DNA of 64,000 nt, taken from a bacterium D16-51 (GTDB lineage: Bacteria; Bacillota; Clostridia; Lachnospirales; Lachnospiraceae). Under the pieces are notes generated by a model that saw only the letters and a list, made by a program, of their open reading frames with translations, was not told the origin of the DNA and did not search any database. How positions within the stretch are numbered: the stretch's first letter is position 1; every line of letters starts with the position of its first letter. The stretch lies in contig RAYE01000008.1 in assembly GCA_003612285.1 (NCBI GenBank), positions 1-64,000 on the forward strand, written 5' to 3'. Below are positions 24,297 to 33,397 of the stretch, piece by piece. A program made the translations under genes and the position numbers.

Positions 24297-25322
24297 ATGG
24301 CAAAAAAGGACATCGATTGGAGTAACATAGGTTTTGGTTACATGGAAACAGATAAGCGCTATGTCTCAAATTATAAAGATGGGGCATGGGATGCAGGTGC
24401 TTTAGTAGAGGATAGTACAGTTACGATTAGTGAGTGTGCCTGTGTGCTTCAATATGCACAAACGATTTTTGAAGGATTAAAGGCATATACAACAGTGGAT
24501 GGGAGAGTGGTCTGCTTCCGTCCTGACTTAAATGCAGAACGTATGGTGGATTCTGCGAAGAGGCTTGAGATGCCAGTATTTCCAAAGGAACGTTTTGTAG
24601 ATGCTGTTGTGCAGACAGTGCAGGCGAATATAGATTATGTACCGCCATATGGTTCAGGGGCTACTTTATATCTCCGTCCATATATGTTTGGTTCAGATGC
24701 TGTCATTGGTGTAAAACCGGCAAATGAATATCAGTTCCGGCTGTTTGCTACACCGGTAGGACCATATTTTAAAGGTGGTGTAAAACCAATTACTATCCGT
24801 GTTAGTGATTTTGACAGGGCAGCCCCGAATGGGACAGGCCACATTAAGGCGGGACTAAATTATGCGATGAGCCTTCATGCTATTGTGGATGCACATGCAA
24901 AAGGGTTTGATGAAAACATGTATTTAGATGCTGCTACCCGTACAAAGGTGGAAGAAACAGGCGGGGCAAATTTCCTTTTTGTCACAAAGGATAATAAAAT
25001 AGTAACACCAAAATCAGACAGCATTCTGCCTTCTATTACAAGACGTTCCCTTATGACGGTTGCTAAGGATTATCTGGGTCTGGAAGTGGAGGAACGTGAG
25101 GTATTCTTTGAGGAAGTTCCAGAATTTGTTGAGTGTGGGCTTTGCGGCACTGCAGCAGTAATATCGCCGGTTGGTTGTGTAAACGACCATGGGAAGGAAA
25201 TAAAATTTGCCAATGGCTGCACAGAGATAGGGCCAGTTATTTCTAAATTGCGTGAGACATTGACAGGAATCCAGATGGGACAGATTGATGCGCCAGAGGG
25301 CTGGATAAAAGAAATCAAATAA
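24297..25322 (+). CDS. ilvE: Branched-chain amino acid aminotransferase
   Basis: PLP-dependent class IV aminotransferase that interconverts Leu/Ile/Val with their keto acids. The 341-residue protein matches the long (BCAT group II) form. Landmarks are FEGLKAYTTVDGRVVCFRP near residue 60, RPYMFGSD, the PLP-lysine region GHIKAGLNYAMSL, the EETGGANFLFV loop and the later GTAAVISPVG. It has its own promoter with an operator-like dyad and is followed by a terminator, so it is probably monocistronic. It could supply the ketoisovalerate used by panB. Confidence 0.95.
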   Translation: MAKKDIDWSNIGFGYMETDKRYVSNYKDGAWDAGALVEDSTVTISECACVLQYAQTIFEGLKAYTTVDGRVVCFRPDLNAERMVDSAKRLEMPVFPKERFVDAVVQTVQANIDYVPPYGSGATLYLRPYMFGSDAVIGVKPANEYQFRLFATPVGPYFKGGVKPITIRVSDFDRAAPNGTGHIKAGLNYAMSLHAIVDAHAKGFDENMYLDAATRTKVEETGGANFLFVTKDNKIVTPKSDSILPSITRRSLMTVAKDYLGLEVEEREVFFEEVPEFVECGLCGTAAVISPVGCVNDHGKEIKFANGCTEIGPVISKLRETLTGIQMGQIDAPEGWIKEIK

Positions 25323-25334
25323 GAAATTAAATAA

Positions 25335-25372
25335 AAAGAGGGGCGTCCAGACAGAAGGGCGCCCTTAATTTT
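25335..25372 (+). terminator. Terminator after ilvE
   Basis: AAGAGGGGCG pairs with the GGCGCCCTT segment across AGACAGAA, followed by AATTTT. It lies between convergent genes. Confidence 0.7.
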
Positions 25373-25402
25373 GGCTGCACTAACGAAAAAGCCAGTTGGT
25401 GT

Positions 25403-27007
25403 TTAAATTCCATCAATTTGTTTTAAAAGCAGCAACCGGTCACCGGGTTTTACCTGGTCACTTTCAAGCTGGTTTAACTGCATAATGTTTTCTACGGTTG
25501 TATTATATTCTTTGGCAATATTCCAAAGTGAGCCTTCTTTTTCAGCAATAAAGCCAACGAGGCCGGGCATTGCCTGGAGATGTTCCATATCCAGAGGCTG
25601 TTCCTGGATTTGGGTAATAATTTGCTGTGTATTGTGGGTAAAGACAAAGGCACAGAGGTTTAAAATGATTTTTGCTTCTATTTCCTGGCTGTCCAGCATA
25701 ATTACGCTAATCTGGTTGATTGTGGATTGTAATTCATAATCGTCTTCTGGGGAAATGCCGCGTATTTCAATTGTATGCGTAAAAGGAATTGCGCCTTTGG
25801 CAACGGCCAGCGGCCGGTCGTCATTTTCAGTGATGTAGAGAACTTCTAATTCTACTACTCCTTCTAAGGAAATACCATTTTCTACGATTTCCTGCTCATC
25901 AATCTGGATGTTCCCGGTAGCATTGCAGATTTGCAGGATTGCGTCGGTATCCTGGTTTACATGGATTCTGTCAGATACCCGTACAACACTCTGGTTTTTC
26001 ATTAGCAGCTTTGTGGAAATAATGTTCTGCCGGTTTAGCTCAAGGGTGCAGGCAGTGGAATAGGCATCCTCCAGATAATCAAATGTTTCATCCTGATAGA
26101 ATTTCAGGCGCAGGTTCAGGTTTAGTTCCAGCTCCAGTACACGGTTTTCGCCATCTTCATCAGGTTTTATTTCTATTTCTTTTTCTGAATTTAGGATTTC
26201 CACATCTGAAATCATATCTTCGGTACAATTGCTGCAGGGAACGGTTCCGTCAAAAGGAAATTCTGTTTCTAAATATTCCAAATGCCGTTCTTCATTTTCA
26301 GGGATGTAAAGCAGAAAAAGCTGTAAATCTCCTACAAAACGAATCCCATCATCTATTATCCTGGTCTGCAGGTTCTGCGGTGTCATTTCATAGTATAAGA
26401 CAGTATCTATATTTGGTTTTCCCTTTGGAAGGGTTATTTCGTCTTTAATGCGGAATACATCTTTTTTCTGGTTTTCAAGCTGTGTCAGGGCAAACTGGCT
26501 GAAACGGCGGTGAAGCCCTTCAGGGGGCGAAAGCTGTTCCATATCAGCACGGGAAGCCTCGGAAGAAATAATATCTACGCCTGCAGCTATCTCATTGTCA
26601 TTTTCCTGGCAGCAGTGGAAACTGACAATGGCGCGTATGCTGACTTTCCGGGAATTAATTAGGTTTGTCTGGCAGTCTTCTAGTTCAAAATGGCACATTA
26701 CCTCATGTTCTGGCAGCAATCCGTCCATATTAATTGTTTCATCAATTGGGATTTGTCCCTTCATACTATGTACAGGCCGGATATCTTCTGTTGTAATATA
26801 CAGCAGGGAAAAGGACAGATTGCCGTGTATTGCTACCTTTCCATCGGTGGGAGTGATGGAAGTAATCTGAATTTCTCCCTGTGTTTTTATTAATTGGTCA
26901 ATATCCGGTTTTGTGTCAGGGACATTGACATCATCTTCCAGTGTAATTTGCATGTCGCTCCGGCAAAGGATGCCATGCGTCCGTATGTTGCGTGTTGACA
27001 ATTCCAT
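25403..27007 (-). CDS. SPOCS (DUF3794) and LysM protein, SipL-like spore coat morphogenesis factor
   Basis: A 534-residue protein with repeated SPOCS/DUF3794 units (about 20-140, 185-300 and 330-450; diagnostic phrases DVNVPDTKPDIDQLIK, FSLLYITTED and VELEVLYITEND) and one C-terminal LysM domain (GSLWNIAKEYNTTVENIMQLN then VKPGDRLLLL). C. difficile SipL (514 residues) has a C-terminal LysM and binds SpoIVA during coat assembly. The match in size and architecture supports that role. It is monocistronic, divergent from the chemoreceptor gene. Confidence 0.85.
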   Translation of the reverse strand: MELSTRNIRTHGILCRSDMQITLEDDVNVPDTKPDIDQLIKTQGEIQITSITPTDGKVAIHGNLSFSLLYITTEDIRPVHSMKGQIPIDETINMDGLLPEHEVMCHFELEDCQTNLINSRKVSIRAIVSFHCCQENDNEIAAGVDIISSEASRADMEQLSPPEGLHRRFSQFALTQLENQKKDVFRIKDEITLPKGKPNIDTVLYYEMTPQNLQTRIIDDGIRFVGDLQLFLLYIPENEERHLEYLETEFPFDGTVPCSNCTEDMISDVEILNSEKEIEIKPDEDGENRVLELELNLNLRLKFYQDETFDYLEDAYSTACTLELNRQNIISTKLLMKNQSVVRVSDRIHVNQDTDAILQICNATGNIQIDEQEIVENGISLEGVVELEVLYITENDDRPLAVAKGAIPFTHTIEIRGISPEDDYELQSTINQISVIMLDSQEIEAKIILNLCAFVFTHNTQQIITQIQEQPLDMEHLQAMPGLVGFIAEKEGSLWNIAKEYNTTVENIMQLNQLESDQVKPGDRLLLLKQIDGI

Positions 27008-27238
27008 ATGCTCTCACCTTTCCTGTCTGTTATATTAGGGCGTGTTTGAAAATGGTTTTTTCAGGCACGCTCTTGTACTATGGTTCTATTTTATGCTGTG
27101 ATATTTGATTTTATGTATATTGTTTGGAATAGCTGTGGGGCCTTTTGCTGTGCTGTAGTACCTGCTTTTGCGTTGTTGTAAAAATGCACAAAAAGTTTAA
27201 TGGATTTTTATGAATCATTGTGGGAAATGAGAAATAAA
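27008..27238. repeat. Intergenic DNA with an AGAGCGTGTTTGAAAA-type motif
   Basis: GGGCGTGTTTGAAAATGG (27038-27055) is followed by CAGGCACGCTC (27062-27072), a small inverted arrangement. The same core recurs inverted at 6044-6064, at 29700-29716 and, degenerate, at 27336-27352 and 46412-46427, always next to gene ends or starts. It looks like a short dispersed repeat. No gene is seen here. Confidence 0.45.
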
Positions 27239-27267
27239 TGGACAATTTTGCGAAATTGTGGTAGAAT
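27239..27267 (+). promoter_or_regulatory. Putative promoter of the chemoreceptor gene with spacer dyad
   Basis: TGGACA (27239-27244), 17-bp spacer, TAGAAT (27262-27267). The spacer holds the palindrome ACAATTT-TGCG-AAATTGT, a likely regulator site. The start codon is 164 bases downstream, leaving a long leader. Confidence 0.5.
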
Positions 27268-27430
27268 TAATAAATGGCATTTGGGCGTATTATAAATTGT
27301 TTTGACAAGATTTGTTTCATATTTTGTGAAAATGGATTTCCAAATACGCTCCAGTACTCTGTCTGGTCAGACGAAGTAATAAGGGAGGGATAAATACAAA
27401 ACCAAATAAGGTGGAAACGGAGGGTGATTT

Positions 27431-29173
27431 ATGGCAACAAAGAGAGAAAAAGAAGTAAAAAAAAGCAGGCTTCATTTTTCGCTGGTCTGGAAAATCACAT
27501 TAACTGCATTGCTCCCTCTTGTTGTACTTGCTTTAACAACAATTGCGGTTGGAGGGAAAAGCATACAGTCAGGGATGCGGGCAGAGGTAATTGGTAAACT
27601 GCAGGCTCTGACAACATGTATTGAGGGGACGCTGGATGTACTGGACAGTGGTGACTATTCCCTGGATGGACAGGAGAACCTGCTAAAAGGAGGCTATAAC
27701 CTGTCTGAAAACATGGAAGTTTTAGACGCCCTGGTAGAAGGGGATGAGGAGTTTACAATCTTTTTTGATGATATACGTCGTGTGACAACGATTTTTGATG
27801 AAGAAACTGGGGAGCGTCTTGTCGGGACCGCGGCCAGTGAGGAAGTTTATAATGCAGTAGTAAAAAATGGAGAAACTTTTGAGGCATATGATATTGTAAT
27901 TAACGGGGCAAATTATTATGCCTGCTATGCGCCTTTGAAAAACGCGGATGGGTCAATTGTGGGAATTGTATTTGCAGGTGTTCCGTCTAAATCCGTCGAT
28001 TCTTTCATTATGGAGAAGGTATTGACATTGGCTGGCGCATCATTCCTTATTGCGGTGGCTGCGCTGGTGATCGTTATATTTGTTGTCTTTACAATCAGGC
28101 GTGGATTAATGGAGACCGGAAAAGTGGTTTCTAATTTTGCAGCAGGGGATTTAAAAGCCGAAATCAGCCCAAAGGTGTTGAAGCGTGGGGATGAACTTGG
28201 GATGATTGCACGGGAGGTAAAGGAACTTCGGGAAGAGTTGACTGCTGTCCTGTCTAAGGTAAAGGATTCTGCCGATACCTTGTTGAGTTCTGGCAAGAAT
28301 CTGAGTACAATGGCATCCCAGACAAGCGCTACAGCAGATGATATCAGCCATGCAGTGGAGGACATTTCCAAAGGTGCAGTTTCCCAGGCGGATGATATTG
28401 AGACTGCTTCTTCGCAGATTAATGACATGGGGGATATTATTGGAAGAATTGTACATAGTGTCGGGACATTGGATACTACTTCTGAGGAGTTAAAATATGC
28501 AGGAGATAAGTCTACAGAGATAGTACATGATTTGAGCGCTTCTAATGACAAAACAATGGATGCTATTTCACGTATCGGGAAACAGGTAAATGCAACAAAT
28601 GAATCTGCGCAGAAAATTGGTGAAGCTATTGAAATCATTACGTCAATTGCAGAGGAAACCAATTTGTTGTCTTTAAATGCTACCATAGAAGCCGCAAGGG
28701 CTGGAGAACAGGGGCGTGGATTTGCCGTTGTTGCAAATCAGATTCAAAAGCTGGCCGAACAGTCAAATGAGTCTGCCCAGAGGGTAGCGGGAATTATTGA
28801 AGAATTGCTGGCTGATTCAGAGAGGACTGTTGCAGTTATGGGAGAGGTAGAGCAGATAGTCAATGAACAGCAGGAAAAACTGGGGCTGACAAAGAATCAG
28901 CTTGGAAATGTAAGTAAAGGGATTGGTGTTTCCAGGGAGGAAACCAGCGGCATTAAAGAGCAGACGGATGTATGCGATGTTGCACGTTCTAAGATTGTAG
29001 ACGTAATTACTAATCTTTCAGCAATTTCTGAGCAGAATGCCGCATCCACAGAGGAAACAACTGCTGCAATGCAGGAGTTGAATGCTACAATTAACCTGCT
29101 GGCAGAAGCAGCCACAAGTTTAACCGGAATTTCAGAAACATTGGAGAAGGAGATAGGATTCTTTTCATTATAA
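27431..29173 (+). CDS. Methyl-accepting chemotaxis protein with Cache sensor
   Basis: A 580-residue membrane chemoreceptor. TM1 is about residues 20-42 ([20 protein letters not shown]), then a single-Cache extracellular domain (about 50-195, with [22 protein letters not shown]), TM2 about 200-222, HAMP to about 275, and a methyl-accepting coiled coil. The CheA/CheW-contacting tip is canonical ([21 protein letters not shown], in parts, then GRGFAVVA and KLAEQS). The ligand is unknown. No che or flagellar genes are in the window. GGAGGGTGATTT is the ribosome site. Confidence 0.95.
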   Translation: MATKREKEVKKSRLHFSLVWKITLTALLPLVVLALTTIAVGGKSIQSGMRAEVIGKLQALTTCIEGTLDVLDSGDYSLDGQENLLKGGYNLSENMEVLDALVEGDEEFTIFFDDIRRVTTIFDEETGERLVGTAASEEVYNAVVKNGETFEAYDIVINGANYYACYAPLKNADGSIVGIVFAGVPSKSVDSFIMEKVLTLAGASFLIAVAALVIVIFVVFTIRRGLMETGKVVSNFAAGDLKAEISPKVLKRGDELGMIAREVKELREELTAVLSKVKDSADTLLSSGKNLSTMASQTSATADDISHAVEDISKGAVSQADDIETASSQINDMGDIIGRIVHSVGTLDTTSEELKYAGDKSTEIVHDLSASNDKTMDAISRIGKQVNATNESAQKIGEAIEIITSIAEETNLLSLNATIEAARAGEQGRGFAVVANQIQKLAEQSNESAQRVAGIIEELLADSERTVAVMGEVEQIVNEQQEKLGLTKNQLGNVSKGIGVSREETSGIKEQTDVCDVARSKIVDVITNLSAISEQNAASTEETTAAMQELNATINLLAEAATSLTGISETLEKEIGFFSL

Positions 29174-29237
29174 AAAAGATTAAGAACTGTTAAGAAGTTA
29201 TTTTCGAACAGTTTCTTAACAGAATAGAGGAATAGGC

Positions 29238-29702
29238 ATGTCGGATATAAAGGAAGAAGAAATCACATATACAAATAATATTTCAGTGGATGCGTATAAT
29301 GGCTTAAGGAAATCCGTTGGCTGGATTCAGCTTGCCAGAAAACGTGCAGCAATTGCTTTGGGAAATTCTTTTTACCTTTGTGTGGCAATGTCAGGGGAGG
29401 AACCTGTTGGAATGGCTCGAATCGTCAGTGATGGCGGATATACTTATTTTATTACGGACGTCATTGTGAAACCTGGATATCAGGGAAAACATGTGGGTAT
29501 GGAATTGATTTCCAGGGCAATGGATTATATCCAGAAGGATGTAATGGAAGGGGAAACTGTAATGATTAGCCTGATGTCGGCATTTGAAAGGGAGTCTTTC
29601 TATAAGCAGTTTGGCTTTCATCAAAGGCCTTTTGGAAATCATGGCTCTGGGATGTCTGTCTGGGTAAGCCGTGATTCACAGGGAAATGTAACAAAATATT
29701 AG
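29238..29702 (+). CDS. GNAT-family N-acetyltransferase
   Basis: A 154-residue acetyltransferase: sensor strand YLCVAMSGEEPVGMARIVSDG, the strand YFITDVIVKP, acetyl-CoA loop GYQGKHVGMELISRAM (Q-x-x-x-V-G form), and a C-terminal AFERESFYKQFGFHQRP motif common in aminoglycoside- and arylalkylamine-like GNATs. The substrate is unknown. It starts 64 nt after the chemoreceptor, across a dyad TTAAGAACTGTT / AACAGTTTCTTAA (about 29180-29219), with TAGAGGAATAGG as ribosome site. Confidence 0.88.
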   Translation: MSDIKEEEITYTNNISVDAYNGLRKSVGWIQLARKRAAIALGNSFYLCVAMSGEEPVGMARIVSDGGYTYFITDVIVKPGYQGKHVGMELISRAMDYIQKDVMEGETVMISLMSAFERESFYKQFGFHQRPFGNHGSGMSVWVSRDSQGNVTKY

Positions 29703-29723
29703 AGCGTGTTTGACAATGGAATG

Positions 29724-29766
29724 TCCGGCTGGCAGTTCTGCGGTGGATTGCAGGACTGCCGCCGGA
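29724..29766. terminator. Strong hairpin terminator between convergent genes
   Basis: TCCGGC-T-GGCAGT-TC-TGC pairs with GCA-GG-ACTGCC-GCCGGA; the plus side runs into TATTATTATTT. It serves the acetyltransferase and possibly the DUF4250 gene on the other strand. Confidence 0.75.
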
Positions 29767-29771
29767 TATTA

Positions 29772-29948
29772 TTATTTGAATTGGTTTTGTTTTTCGTCAT
29801 AATGATAGTCTATGGACGACATTTTATTTTTCAGATTTTGGGGGTCCAGGTTCAGGTTTTTGCAGAGCTCTTCCAGGGAAGGGTAGAAATCACGCAGCTG
29901 TGTATTAATATAACTTAGCAGCATTACAGGGTCATTTGGGATATTCAT
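29772..29948 (-). CDS. DUF4250 family small protein
   Basis: A 58-residue protein missed by length filters. It starts MNIPNDPVMLLSYINTQLRD and ends DYHYDEKQNQFK, hallmarks of DUF4250, a small helical family frequent in Clostridia. GGAGGTTTTCT precedes the ATG at 29948 on the minus strand. Its function is unknown; YDEKQNQF is the most conserved block. A plus-strand ORF at 29706-29918 is its shadow. Confidence 0.9.
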   Translation of the reverse strand: MNIPNDPVMLLSYINTQLRDFYPSLEELCKNLNLDPQNLKNKMSSIDYHYDEKQNQFK

Positions 29949-29981
29949 AGAAAACCTCCGTTTCTTTAAGTATAATATAAC

Positions 29982-30068
29982 TTATCAGAAGATGGTTTCT
30001 CTTCTGATAAAAGGCACATGCTTTTGTGCCGCAAATCAATTATAGGAAACTGGTTTTGTTTCCTATAA
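29982..30068. repeat. Three tandem hairpins, two sharing the same loop
   Basis: TTATCAGAAGA-TGGTTTC-TCTTCTGATAA (29982-30010), then GGCACA-TGCTTT-TGTGCC (30013-30030), then TTATAGGAAAC-TGGTTTT-GTTTCCTATAA (30040-30068). The outer two have 11-bp perfect stems and the same TGGTTT loop. They lie between divergent DUF4250 and EAL genes and could be operators or RNA hairpins. Confidence 0.7.
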
Positions 30069-30171
30069 TATATTATATATAGCGTAATTTATTAGAAAAT
30101 GCAAGTAATTGCTACATTCATATGAATAGGGATAAAAAGTTGTAACTGCATATTTGAAGGAGTGTGATAAT

Positions 30172-31830
30172 GTGGAAAAAAAGGAATTGGATAGGGCAGA
30201 ATTAGACAGCCGTATATTTGATGGATTTGCTGAAACTTCCAAGCGTCGGTATATCTATGTCTGCAATATGGAAACAGGGGTTTCCAGATGGTCCAGGAAT
30301 GCCGTAGAGCATTTTGGACTGCCGGGTGAATATTTTGAAAATGCCGGTGAAATTTGGGGAAGCTATATTCATCCTGCTGACAGGGAAATGTATTTTAAGG
30401 ATATTGAAGCGGTTTTTTCTGGTGAGAAGAACAGGCATGAACTGGATTACCGCGTGAAGAATATAGAAGGAGATTATGTTACCTGTACTTGCAGGGGAGT
30501 GATTTTAAAGGGGGAAAATGGGGAAGTGGATTTATTTGTTGGAACTATTGTAAACCACGGCATTGTGGAGAATATAGATGCAACAACAAATCTGTATAAT
30601 ATATATGAGTTTTGGAAAAATTTACAGGCGGTAAAGGAATCTGGAGAGTGCTGCAGGGTTTTAATGCTGGGGGTAAACAATTTTTCGGATATTAATGCGA
30701 TTTATGGCTATTCTTATGGAGATAAAGTATTGCGGGGACTGAGCAGCATTTTGCTGGAAATGGTAAGAGGGATAGGCAAGGTATACCGGATGGATGGGGT
30801 ACGTTTTGTCTGCATTTTACCGAATTATAGCAATGAGGAACTGGGAGATTTTTATGCCAGAATACAATATGCCGCGAGGCATGCCCTGTTTGTAGATGAT
30901 GTAAGGATTTCTGTAAGTATGTCCGGCGGTGTTGTTGATTACCAGGGCGATTATGATGAGTATATGGTGCAGGCAAACGCAAAATATGCTTTAGAACGCT
31001 CGAAACAGGAGAAGAATGGGGAGCTTTATTATTTTGATAACAGGCTTTTGGAGAATAACCGTAGAAACCTGGAAGTTTTGAATGCTTTGAGGAAAAGCAT
31101 TGTGAATCAGTGCGAGGGATATTATCTTTGTTTCCAGCCCATCATTAGCGCTGATGACGGGGAAGAACTGGTGGGGGCAGAGGCGCTGCTCCGATGGAAC
31201 CTGGAGCCGTATGGTGAGGTGCCGCCGGGAAGGTTTATTCCCTGGCTGGAAAATGACCCAAGCTTTTATGATTTAGGAAACTGGATTATCCGGGAAGCGC
31301 TTGTCAAAGGGAAGAAGCTTTTGGATGAGTATCCTGATTTTGTGTTAAATGTTAATATAGCATATACGCAGTTATCCCATATAGGTTTTGTGGAAGCTGT
31401 AAAGGCAATTTTGGATGAAACAGGTTATCCGCCGGGAAATCTTTGTTTGGAGCTTACCGAAAGATGCCGCCAGTTAGAAAAAGAGTATCTGCGTAAAGAA
31501 ATTGATGATTTGAAATCAGTTGGGATAAAAATTGCAATGGATGATTTTGGTACAGGTTTTTCTTCCCTGAATCTTTTAAGTGAACTGCCAGTTAATACAA
31601 TAAAAATAGACAGAGGATTTATTGTGGATATTCAGACGAATGAAACAAATCAGGCGATTGTAGAGGCAATTACGAATTGCGCCAGAAAACTAAATGTGCA
31701 TGTTTGCTGCGAGGGGCTTGAAACAAGGGAGATGATTGAATTTATCCGTCAGTATCCAATTTACAGTATTCAGGGGTATTATTATTCCAAACCAATCAGG
31801 ATTGAGCCATTTATGGCGAAATTTTGTTAG
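30172..31830 (+). CDS. PAS-GGDEF(degenerate)-EAL protein, probable cyclic-di-GMP phosphodiesterase
   Basis: A 552-residue cytoplasmic protein. A PAS fold comes first (about 15-130, ending FVGTIVNHG), then a GGDEF domain whose signature is lost (YRMDGVRFVCIL in place of GGDEF), then an EAL domain. EAL catalytic residues are intact: GAEALLRW, the Asn of LNVNIAY, LELTER, AMDDFGTGFSSL, IKIDRGF, CEGLET and IQGYYYSKP. It should therefore degrade cyclic-di-GMP, with the dead GGDEF perhaps a GTP sensor. GTG 30172 with AAGGAG (30157-30162) is chosen as start. Confidence 0.88.
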   Translation: MEKKELDRAELDSRIFDGFAETSKRRYIYVCNMETGVSRWSRNAVEHFGLPGEYFENAGEIWGSYIHPADREMYFKDIEAVFSGEKNRHELDYRVKNIEGDYVTCTCRGVILKGENGEVDLFVGTIVNHGIVENIDATTNLYNIYEFWKNLQAVKESGECCRVLMLGVNNFSDINAIYGYSYGDKVLRGLSSILLEMVRGIGKVYRMDGVRFVCILPNYSNEELGDFYARIQYAARHALFVDDVRISVSMSGGVVDYQGDYDEYMVQANAKYALERSKQEKNGELYYFDNRLLENNRRNLEVLNALRKSIVNQCEGYYLCFQPIISADDGEELVGAEALLRWNLEPYGEVPPGRFIPWLENDPSFYDLGNWIIREALVKGKKLLDEYPDFVLNVNIAYTQLSHIGFVEAVKAILDETGYPPGNLCLELTERCRQLEKEYLRKEIDDLKSVGIKIAMDDFGTGFSSLNLLSELPVNTIKIDRGFIVDIQTNETNQAIVEAITNCARKLNVHVCCEGLETREMIEFIRQYPIYSIQGYYYSKPIRIEPFMAKFC

Positions 31831-31938
31831 AGTATATTTGCCCCCCCCAATTTAGTCAATGCCGCCCGCTGCATTAGTATAACCCAATTTAATTAACCAT
31901 ACCTTTCGTTGGTCTGCTTTCCCGATAGCACAGGCGTA

Positions 31939-31972
31939 AAATCCTCAGCGTAGCCCGCTACGCTGAGGATTT
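31939..31972. terminator. Perfect-stem bidirectional terminator
   Basis: AAATCCTCAGCGTAGC (31939-31954) and GCTACGCTGAGGATTT (31957-31972) pair without mismatch; T-runs follow on both strands. It separates the EAL gene from convergent murG. Confidence 0.92.
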
Positions 31973-32078
31973 TTAGTGTATATTCTCAAAAAAATATCTT
32001 GCGTGAAACTATGAGAAATTAATTGAACGATGTACTAGCCATAAATAGCAGCAATGAATTTTTTACCATGTTTTGTTT

Positions 32079-33158
32079 TTACTTCTGGGTTCTTTTATTT
32101 CCGGCTTCATTAATCAACCCTACGATTTTTTCAATAGAATTGTTTAACTGGCTGCGTTTCATTGCTTTTTTATATTGTTCCTGGTTGTGATATGCCTGGT
32201 TTACAGCGGTAAGCAGTTTTTCATTTGTTAGTTCTTCTTCCTGGATAACAATGCTATAACCCGCTTTTTCAAAAGATGCGGCGTTTAAGATCTGGTCTCC
32301 GCGGCTTGCCTGCGCTGATAGAGGGATTAAAATATTCGGTTTGCGCAGGGCAAGGATTTCACAAATTGCATTTGCCCCGGCACGGGATATCATAATATCA
32401 GCTGCTGCCATTAAGTCGGGAAGTTCTTCTTTAATATATTCAAACTGGATATATCCTTTTGTATGGTTCAGGGAAGCGTCTAATTTATCTTTTCCACATA
32501 GATGGATTACCTGATAGTTTTCTAATAATTTTGGAAGAATGCTGCGTACTGCATCGTTAACGGCAACAGCTCCAAGGCTGCCCCCGATTACTAATATAAC
32601 AGGTTTACGGCTGTCAAAGCCGCAAAATGCAAGGCCTTTGGCAGCATCACCGTGAAAGAGTTCTTCCCGGATTGGGGAACCAGTCAGGACTGCCTTTTCA
32701 GGCGGAAGGTGCTTTAATGTTTCAGGAAAATTGGTACATACCCTTGAGGCGCAGGGGATACAGAGTTTATTCGCAAGCCCTGGCGTCATGTCAGATTCAT
32801 GAATGACGCATGGAATCCGCCGGCTTTTTGCCGCAACGACAACAGGCACGGAGACAAACCCCCCCTTTGAAAATACGACATCGGGTTTGATTTTTTTTAG
32901 CAGACGCCGGGCCTGGTGCAATCCTTTCACTACCTTAAAGGGATCGCTTATATTTTTTAAGTCAATATACCGCCGGAGTTTTCCGCTAGAAATTCCATAA
33001 TATGGGATGCCTAAGTCGGCAATTAATTTGCTCTCTATTCCTTCGTAAGAACCAATATAATGAATCTCATATCCCTGCTTTTTTAATTCAGGGATGAGTG
33101 CAATGTTCGGTGTTACATGGCCTGCAGTGCCGCCGCCGGTTAATACTATCTTTTTCAT
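32079..33158 (-). CDS. murG: UDP-N-acetylglucosamine:lipid I GlcNAc transferase
   Basis: Adds GlcNAc to lipid I to form lipid II at the inner membrane face. The 359-residue GT-B protein has the N-terminal glycine loop [37 protein letters not shown] (the usual E-x-N acceptor-site motif), and the C-terminal UDP-GlcNAc site [10 protein letters not shown] / [12 protein letters not shown]. It is monocistronic here, away from a dcw cluster. AGGGAGCTACATACC precedes the ATG. Confidence 0.96.
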   Translation of the reverse strand: MKKIVLTGGGTAGHVTPNIALIPELKKQGYEIHYIGSYEGIESKLIADLGIPYYGISSGKLRRYIDLKNISDPFKVVKGLHQARRLLKKIKPDVVFSKGGFVSVPVVVAAKSRRIPCVIHESDMTPGLANKLCIPCASRVCTNFPETLKHLPPEKAVLTGSPIREELFHGDAAKGLAFCGFDSRKPVILVIGGSLGAVAVNDAVRSILPKLLENYQVIHLCGKDKLDASLNHTKGYIQFEYIKEELPDLMAAADIMISRAGANAICEILALRKPNILIPLSAQASRGDQILNAASFEKAGYSIVIQEEELTNEKLLTAVNQAYHNQEQYKKAMKRSQLNNSIEKIVGLINEAGNKRTQK

Positions 33159-33397
33159 GGTATGTAGCTCCCTTCCGATTCCTGTAGTTCTTTGCCCGTC
33201 CTGCTTTGTCCAGGCTGAATAATATATATCTTTTTACTTATCATAATATAGTATACCTGATAAAAAGTTACATGGCAACTATTCATTCATATGAATAAAT
33301 TCAGGTGTTTTTTTAAGCAAAATATGGTAAGATGTTATGGGTATACCGTTTGTTTAGCCGTGGGCAGTAATATTTTATGTGAAGGGAGCGGATAGCG

